Origin: Phycisphaeraceae bacterium
GTDB taxonomy: Bacteria; Planctomycetota; Phycisphaerae; Phycisphaerales; Phycisphaeraceae
NCBI GenBank assembly: GCA_003551485.1
Contig: PUMS01000469.1
Coordinates: 1 to 10,780, forward strand
DNA: 10,780 nt
Direction: 5' to 3'
Positions 6,445 through 10,780 of the stretch are shown piece by piece. The notes beneath the pieces were generated by a model. It was not told the DNA's origin and did not search any database. It saw only the letters and a list, made by a program, of their open reading frames with translations. How positions within the stretch are numbered: the first letter of the stretch is position 1; each line of letters starts with the position of its first letter. Position numbers and translations under genes: made by a program.

Positions 6445-6463
6445 TGCGGGCTTCCAGCCTGCA
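6445..6463. repeat. REP-like tight hairpin
   Basis: TGCGGGCT (6445-6452) pairs with AGCCTGCA (6456-6463), with one wobble, around a three-base loop TCC. The core, read on the other strand as GCAGGCTGGAAGCC, resembles a short palindrome I recall as dispersed in planctomycete intergenic DNA. Genome-wide copy number would settle this. Confidence 0.5.
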
Positions 6464-6637
6464 CGGGGTGAGCGCTGGTGGTGGAGCGTACCGGCGGGGG
6501 GCGCTCAACGGTGATGGCGTTCGGGCAGCGTTTCATGCGGCGGCGCCACTCCCACGAGGATGAGAATGGCCCTGCGTACCGGATGCGCGCCATGGGGCGC
6601 GGCCGTCCCGGCTGCCCCGAGGCCCGCAGTCCGGGAT

Positions 6638-6654
6638 GCGGCCGAGAGGGCCGC
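6638..6654. repeat. GC-rich hairpin
   Basis: GCGGCC (6638-6643) and GGCCGC (6649-6654) form a perfect stem with loop GAGAG. It lies about 160 bases beyond the transaldolase stop without a T-run, so any termination role is uncertain; chance formation in GC-rich DNA is possible. Confidence 0.35.
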
Positions 6655-6814
6655 GCTCCGCGTCAGTCGCCTGTGGGAGCCGGTTCTCGGGGCGGGGTGG
6701 CGCCCGTCGTGACAGGTGTCGCGGGCATTGGAGCCCTCAGCCATCGCACAACCCGCACCCGCGGGGGGTAGGCGACGAGCGGGCAAGAATCGGGCGCCAA
6801 GTGGCACAGACGCC

Positions 6815-7873
6815 TCAGGTGCCCGCCAGTCGTTTGCGCCTTTCGGCGATGGTCTGGATCAGTTGCTTGTGCGGGTCGGCGAACTTGCGAACGCCTTCAT
6901 CCATCAGTTGCTTCTCGAGTCGATCCATGTCCACCTCCTGATCGATCTCGGCGAGCACCGCCTCCGGGGGCATCCGGTCCACCGTGCGTTCATAGCGCTT
7001 GCCGAGTTGCTCGACCGCTTCGTTGGTGGCGGGCGGGTTGGTCTGGATGTCGCTGCCGACAAGGGCTGCCACGTATTTGTCCGGTGGGTCGCTCTCGAAC
7101 TTGGTTCCGGTGGAGGCGAAGATGATCTGCTGGCTCAGCGGCAGGTTGTGCTGCCGCCACCACGGGCGATTCTCGGACCAGATGCGCTTGGCGTTGACGA
7201 TGCCGACCATGCCCTGGGCCTGCTCGCTGAGGTGTGGCAGGTGCTTGTGCGTCCAGGCATCGATGCGCGAGATGAAGATGCTGTAGACGCTCTTGAACCG
7301 CTCCAGCGACCCGAACCGCTGCCGGCCGCGCCAGACCGCATCGCGGGCGGCACGGTACTGCCGCGCGGTGAAGATCAGCGTGACGTTGGGCGTGACGCCC
7401 GCGGCGGCAAGCTCCTCCAGCGCCTCGAGCCCGGCGGCGGTGGCCGGCACCTTGATCATGCGGTTGCGATGACCGCCGGACCAGTGGACGCCGAGTTCGA
7501 TGTACCGCGCCACACGCTGCGCGTGCGGCGGGCCGAGCTGGGGGTCTTCCAGCAGCGGATCGAGCTCGAAACTGACGTAGCCATCATCGCCCTGCGTGCG
7601 CTCCCAGATGGGCAGGAAGACCTGCTGCGCCTCGTTTACGAGGTGGTCGGTCATTTCCCATGCGATCCGTTCATCACTCAGGCCGCCGCGGTCGAGCAGT
7701 TGCTGCAACTTGTCGTCGAAGCGCCCGGAGTCGATCAAATCCGCGATGATGATGGGGTTCGACGTGGCGCCGGTGGCGCCGAGGGTGGCATTCTGCCGGA
7801 TGAGGTCCGGGTCAATCGAATCCAGCCACAGTTTCGTGCCCTGCTCGACGATGCTGCGAAGCGATGATGTCAT
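6815..7873 (-). CDS. tal: Transaldolase
   Basis: This 352-residue protein is a transaldolase, the cytoplasmic pentose-phosphate enzyme that moves a dihydroxyacetone unit from sedoheptulose 7-phosphate to glyceraldehyde 3-phosphate. The family marks are in order: LWLDSIDPDLI at 15-25 with the catalytic-type aspartate D18, GATGATSNP at 32-40, IKVPAT with Schiff-base lysine K141, GVTPNVTLIF at 159-168, and SIFISRIDAW at 198-207 for phosphate binding. The length and the WLDSIDPDLI opening suggest the longer bacterial type of about 360-370 residues rather than the short fructose-6-phosphate aldolase-like type. The frame is open upstream to 8194, but that extension is Arg/Pro-rich without homology. 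The ATG at 7873 has GAAGGG eight bases before it and begins the conserved protein. No other pentose-phosphate gene is in the window. Confidence 0.93.
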   Translation of the reverse strand: MTSSLRSIVEQGTKLWLDSIDPDLIRQNATLGATGATSNPIIIADLIDSGRFDDKLQQLLDRGGLSDERIAWEMTDHLVNEAQQVFLPIWERTQGDDGYVSFELDPLLEDPQLGPPHAQRVARYIELGVHWSGGHRNRMIKVPATAAGLEALEELAAAGVTPNVTLIFTARQYRAARDAVWRGRQRFGSLERFKSVYSIFISRIDAWTHKHLPHLSEQAQGMVGIVNAKRIWSENRPWWRQHNLPLSQQIIFASTGTKFESDPPDKYVAALVGSDIQTNPPATNEAVEQLGKRYERTVDRMPPEAVLAEIDQEVDMDRLEKQLMDEGVRKFADPHKQLIQTIAERRKRLAGT

Positions 7874-7881
7874 GGTATGGG

Positions 7882-7887
7882 CCCTTC
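7882..7887 (-). promoter_or_regulatory. Ribosome binding site deciding the transaldolase start
   Basis: GAAGGG on the minus strand, eight bases before the ATG at 7873; it supports this start over the longer open frame that reaches 8194. Confidence 0.5.
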
Positions 7888-8062
7888 GTTCAGGGTTGCC
7901 CTCATCCCGCGGAAACAGAATCGAATTGCCACATTGGTCGCCCGTGGGGATGCTACGGTGCTCCGGTGGCACGTTCCACTGCCTCAAGTGTGATGGCACT
8001 GCCAGAAGCCACAGGGAAACGCCCCGGGGTGGTGAGTGCTGTGGGCGAGATTCGGGCATTGA

Positions 8063-8087
8063 CCGCAATGCCGCGATGCGGCAGCGG
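8063..8087. repeat. Hairpin downstream of the WD40 gene
   Basis: TGCCGC (8069-8074) and GCGGCA (8078-8083) pair around GAT, and the outer CCGC (8063-8066) can pair with GCGG (8084-8087) with an AA bulge. It lies about 30 bases after the WD40 stop on the minus strand. The minus strand has no T-run after it, so it could be a GC-rich terminator or an RNA-stabilising 3' structure. The rest of the 242-base gap 7874-8115 shows no gene. Confidence 0.45.
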
Positions 8088-8115
8088 TTTATCGGCGCTG
8101 CGAACAGCGGTTGCC

Positions 8116-10635
8116 CTAAGGCGCCTGCTCCAGGCGACCCAGCGCCTCGGCGGCCTGTTCGGTGAGCAGGGCGCCCTCGGCGCCTTGAGACCACGCGGTC
8201 AGAAGCCGGCGCGATTCAGGGGTGTTCATCATCTCGAGGGCGGTCACCGCGCGGAAAGCGCGGCGGGCGCTTGGGGTGCCAAAGTCGTGCAGTTGCGTGC
8301 GATCGAGCACGTGCTCGAGGCGCCAGGCCGCTTCGCCTGAGAGCGCATCATCGGCCAGGTGGGCCATGACGTGGGGCCGCACGGTGGGGCCCATCTGAGC
8401 CAGGGCGACCATGGCCTGCTCGCGGTGGGCGTAGTGGTCATCGTCAAGACCCAGGACCAGGCTCGCGATGGCCGCATCGTCGACCGTTGCGGATGCAATG
8501 CGCCCGGCCAGCCAGGCCACATCCTCGCTGCTGCCGTGGGCAAGCCGGTGTGTGGCACGAAAGCCGCGTGTGCCATGATCGCGGCCCAGGTCGCGCCAGA
8601 CGGCGGCGCGGTCGGCTTCATCCAGCGGCAGGCGCTCGTGCTGCGGCGGCTCAGGCAGGGGCCACAACAGGATCGTGCCCTCGGTGGTCCCCCCGGCCAC
8701 CACGCCCGAGGGCGCAACGACCGCCAGGCTTACCACCGTTGCACCGCCGCTGGAGCCCAGCGGGTGGGCTTCGCCTTCCAGCAGGTCGTGCATGATGGGA
8801 GCGCCCGCGGCATCGATGGTCAGCAACACGTCCGAGCGGTCGGGCAGGAAGGCGACCGGCCGCGGGCGGACGGGGATGCCGCTTCCCGAAAGCCTGGCCA
8901 CCACCGCGCCGGCGGGCATCTCGATCACACGGACCGATCCATCCCCGGTCGCCACAGCCAGCAGGCGCCCGTCGGGCGCCGGCGCCAGTTGTGCCCGGCC
9001 GGGGCCGAGGTTGGAGACGTCGAAGCGGCCGACCAGTTGCCACGGGTCGGTTCGCCACAGGCTCACAGCGCCCGATCGCAGCACCATGGCGTGGCGGCCA
9101 TCGCGGGTGAAGGTCATCTCCGCAGCGCCGGGGGCAATGGGCTGGAGTTGGACCTCGAGGTTCCAGCCACTGCGGTCTCGCACCTTCAGTGAGCCGCGGC
9201 CGTCGCCCAGCAGCACCCGCTCATCCACGGGGGAAAAAGCCACCGCACGGATCGTCGCCGGCCGCAGTTCGCGTGCCTGCACGTTGCCGGTGTCGAGTTC
9301 GATGCGTGTGACGTGGCCGGCGTTGCCCACGAACGAAGCCGCCCAGGCCTCACCGTGGCGCACCGCCAGGGTGAAATGGTTGGCGTCCCACGGGACGGTG
9401 AAGCGGTCGCGCTGCGTGCGGTGCTCGAGGTCCCAGTGGATCAACTGCTGATCCTCACCCCAGGAGATCAGCCCTCGCGCATCGGGTTTGGGGGTCAGGG
9501 CGCGGATGGGGCCGATATGACCGGGCTTGTCGCCGGGCCGCCTGCCATCTTCCAGCGACCACAGGTCGAAGCCGTGGCCGCCCATCCGACGCGCTGCGGC
9601 CAGAAGGTCGCCGTCGGGGCTCAGCGCCACCGTTGTGCCGGGGGTGGCGTGGGTGCGGATGGTGAAGGTGAGTTGCGCGATCTGCTCGCCGCTGTGGCGC
9701 TGCCAGAGGGCGACGTGTCCGAGGCTGGTGCGGCCGGCGACGATGCGGCCGTCGCCAGAGATGGCCAGATCGAGCACGGGCGAGCCGGCATCACGGCCGC
9801 GGAAGCGGTCGTCGACCTCGCCCGTGGCCACCTCGATGGCCTGAACGCCCCGGCCGTGGCCGCCGACCAGCAGTTCTTCGCCATCGGGCGTGAAGACGGC
9901 GGCGCGCGGCAGGGAGGCGACATCGATCGGCTTACCCTCACGCTCGCCATCGGCGGCGCGGAAGAAGTGAACCTGACGGTTGTGGGTCAGGTTGGCGATA
10001 CGCTCGCCGTCGGGCGAAAAGGCCACGTCCAGTGGCCTAACGTTGCCGACGTTGATGCGGCGGCGTTCGCGGCCGGTGCTCAGGTCGTGCAGGATCAGGC
10101 GGTTGGTTACCGCCGCCGCGGCGGTGGTGCCATCCGGGCTGACGGCCAGGGCGGTGATCCGGCCGCCGGCGGCGAAGGTGCGCTCGCGGCGGCGCCGGTC
10201 CAGGTCGTAAACCGAGATGCGGTCGCCCCCGCCGGCCACGAGCCGCTCACCATCGGCGCAGAACACCAGAAACTGCACCATGCTCTGATGGCGTGGGAGC
10301 TCGCCCACCGGCTGGTCACGCTTGGGGTCCCACAGCCAGATGCGGCCGGACTGCTCACCCACGGCCAGTATGCGCCCATCACCGGAAAAGGCCACGCTGG
10401 TGCTGGCGCTGCTCAGCCCCTGTCGCGGCGTGCCCAGCATCGCCAGGGCGCCTTCGGGCAGTGCGGGCGCTTCATCGGCAGCGCGTTCACCATCGTCATC
10501 GCTCCCGGTACCGGCGATGGCCGCACCGGCTGCGAGGCCGAGGACGAGAAGCAGCATCAGCAGAACCGGCAGCGCCGAGCGTGGCGACAGCCGGACCCGG
10601 TCCATGCGGTCACGGCGAGCGGTCTGAGCGGCCAT
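8116..10635 (-). CDS. Membrane-anchored double WD40 propeller protein with HEAT-like tail
   Basis: This is an 839-residue protein. A basic N-terminus (MAAQTARRDRMDRVRLSPR) precedes one membrane span at about 21-42, so the bulk likely sits outside the inner membrane. From about 75 to 660 I count 14 WD40-type blade endings, such as GRIWLWD, RISVYD, RLILHD, VALWQR, FDLWSLE, LIHWDL, VSLWRT, VRVIEM and ILLWPL, many preceded by FSPDGE-like turns. Fourteen blades fit two seven-bladed propellers. Residues about 675-839 are helical and HEAT-like (AVWRDLGRDHGTRGFRATHRL, LDDDHYAHREQAMVALAQMG, AVTALEMMNTPESRRLLTAW). This propeller-plus-tail layout is one I know from many planctomycete proteins; its molecular role is unknown, probably protein binding. 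The open frame continues to 10761, but the ATG at 10635 has GGAG five bases upstream and gives the expected membrane topology. Confidence 0.9.
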   Translation of the reverse strand: MAAQTARRDRMDRVRLSPRSALPVLLMLLLVLGLAAGAAIAGTGSDDDGERAADEAPALPEGALAMLGTPRQGLSSASTSVAFSGDGRILAVGEQSGRIWLWDPKRDQPVGELPRHQSMVQFLVFCADGERLVAGGGDRISVYDLDRRRRERTFAAGGRITALAVSPDGTTAAAAVTNRLILHDLSTGRERRRINVGNVRPLDVAFSPDGERIANLTHNRQVHFFRAADGEREGKPIDVASLPRAAVFTPDGEELLVGGHGRGVQAIEVATGEVDDRFRGRDAGSPVLDLAISGDGRIVAGRTSLGHVALWQRHSGEQIAQLTFTIRTHATPGTTVALSPDGDLLAAARRMGGHGFDLWSLEDGRRPGDKPGHIGPIRALTPKPDARGLISWGEDQQLIHWDLEHRTQRDRFTVPWDANHFTLAVRHGEAWAASFVGNAGHVTRIELDTGNVQARELRPATIRAVAFSPVDERVLLGDGRGSLKVRDRSGWNLEVQLQPIAPGAAEMTFTRDGRHAMVLRSGAVSLWRTDPWQLVGRFDVSNLGPGRAQLAPAPDGRLLAVATGDGSVRVIEMPAGAVVARLSGSGIPVRPRPVAFLPDRSDVLLTIDAAGAPIMHDLLEGEAHPLGSSGGATVVSLAVVAPSGVVAGGTTEGTILLWPLPEPPQHERLPLDEADRAAVWRDLGRDHGTRGFRATHRLAHGSSEDVAWLAGRIASATVDDAAIASLVLGLDDDHYAHREQAMVALAQMGPTVRPHVMAHLADDALSGEAAWRLEHVLDRTQLHDFGTPSARRAFRAVTALEMMNTPESRRLLTAWSQGAEGALLTEQAAEALGRLEQAP

Positions 10636-10640
10636 GCCTA

Positions 10641-10644
10641 CTCC
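10641..10644 (-). promoter_or_regulatory. Ribosome binding site deciding the WD40 protein start
   Basis: GGAG on the minus strand, five bases before the ATG at 10635. The longer frame starting at 10761 has no such site and would place a non-homologous stretch before the membrane anchor. Confidence 0.6.
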
Positions 10645-10780
10645 AATGTAAGCAACTGTGGTTTCCTTGCGGCAATGTCCAGTCAGCAGTAGCCCCGGGG
10701 CGGCCCGCGCGAGCGCGCAGGACACTACTGGAGTAAAGACGCCACGACCGGGGCATTCCACTCAGCGGGGGCCCATGAAC
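10645..10780. other. Upstream region of the WD40 gene, no gene recognised
   Basis: The stretch contains a GC-only palindrome around 10705-10718 and a loose inverted repeat (TACTCCA at 10639-10645 against TGGAGTA at 10729-10735) that overlaps the ribosome binding site. A minus-strand TGA at 10762-10764 could end an upstream gene, but only five codons are visible, so this is unsupported. No convincing promoter was found. Confidence 0.35.

Larger units (their letters stand above)
6250..6814. other. Long intergenic region rich in palindromes, no gene recognised
   Basis: These 565 bases separate the transaldolase stop from the TPR start. All open frames here are Arg/Pro/Ala-rich with no recognisable motif and no ribosome binding site, so I read no protein. 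The region holds four compact hairpins (listed separately), and near the TPR start the word GCGCAGCG occurs twice (6282-6289, 6299-6306). No tRNA cloverleaf, T-rich terminator or clear promoter was seen. The promoter of the TPR gene must lie in this stretch if the gene is transcribed on its own. Confidence 0.5.

Noticed and set aside
6638..6654. Rho-independent terminator for the transaldolase
   Set aside because: The stem is good but is not followed by T residues and lies about 160 bases past the stop, so it is listed only as a hairpin.
6099..6807. Open frames of 80-154 codons in the gap between transaldolase and TPR genes
   Set aside because: All are Arg/Pro/Ala-rich, overlap one another on both strands, and have no motif or ribosome binding site.
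7874..8194. N-terminal extension of the transaldolase to an ATG at 8194
   Set aside because: The extra 107 residues are Arg/Pro-rich, overlap the WD40 gene end and lack homology; the ATG at 7873 has a ribosome binding site.
9313..10692. A 459-codon plus-strand open frame antisense to the WD40 gene
   Set aside because: The minus-strand product shows 14 WD40 blades; the antisense frame is low-complexity Gly/Ala/Val without motif or start signal.
10636..10761. N-terminal extension of the WD40 protein to an ATG at 10761
   Set aside because: It would put 42 unrelated residues before the membrane anchor and has no ribosome binding site, unlike the ATG at 10635.

Overview
The window is high-GC DNA (about 70% in the sampled lines of the large genes). 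It most likely comes from a bacterium of the Planctomycetota, perhaps a Phycisphaerae-like lineage. The main support is a membrane-anchored two-propeller WD40 protein with a HEAT-like C-terminal tail, an architecture I associate with planctomycetes. Large TPR proteins and multi-domain secreted thioredoxin-like proteins fit the same picture. This placement is inference, because the window holds no rRNA or ribosomal protein gene.

Layout from left to right. Positions 1-185 (minus) hold the start of an exported thioredoxin, cut by the window edge just after WCGW, with a good ribosome binding site and a plausible promoter. On the plus strand, homology of an array of thioredoxin-like domains runs from about 375 to 1415, but its first domain lacks the N-terminal half and the CxxC motif. 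The missing piece resembles what the minus-strand fragment encodes. This suggests an inversion, a fold-back duplication or an assembly chimera near position 300-375, although two separate divergent paralogs remain possible. A strong intrinsic terminator (1480-1512) ends the plus-strand gene.

Everything from 1527 to 10635 is on the minus strand. In transcription order it is: a WD40/HEAT membrane protein (10635 to 8116), a transaldolase (7873 to 6815), a TPR membrane protein (6249 to 3616), a QueC-like PP-loop ATPase (3383 to 2562), and a class IV PLP aminotransferase (2477 to 1527). The gaps of 232-565 bases between the first four hold palindromes that look like REP-type elements, so these genes are probably not one tight operon. 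Only the QueC-like gene and the aminotransferase are close (84 bases) and could be co-transcribed.

Most of the window looks like ordinary planctomycete chromosome. The items that deserve a second look are the split thioredoxin array, the lone QueC-like gene with clearly lower GC than its neighbours, and the aminotransferase. The aminotransferase has a glutamine/CTG-repeat insert and a glycine where the PLP-binding glutamate is expected. I see no CRISPR array, transposase, integrase, tRNA or rRNA.
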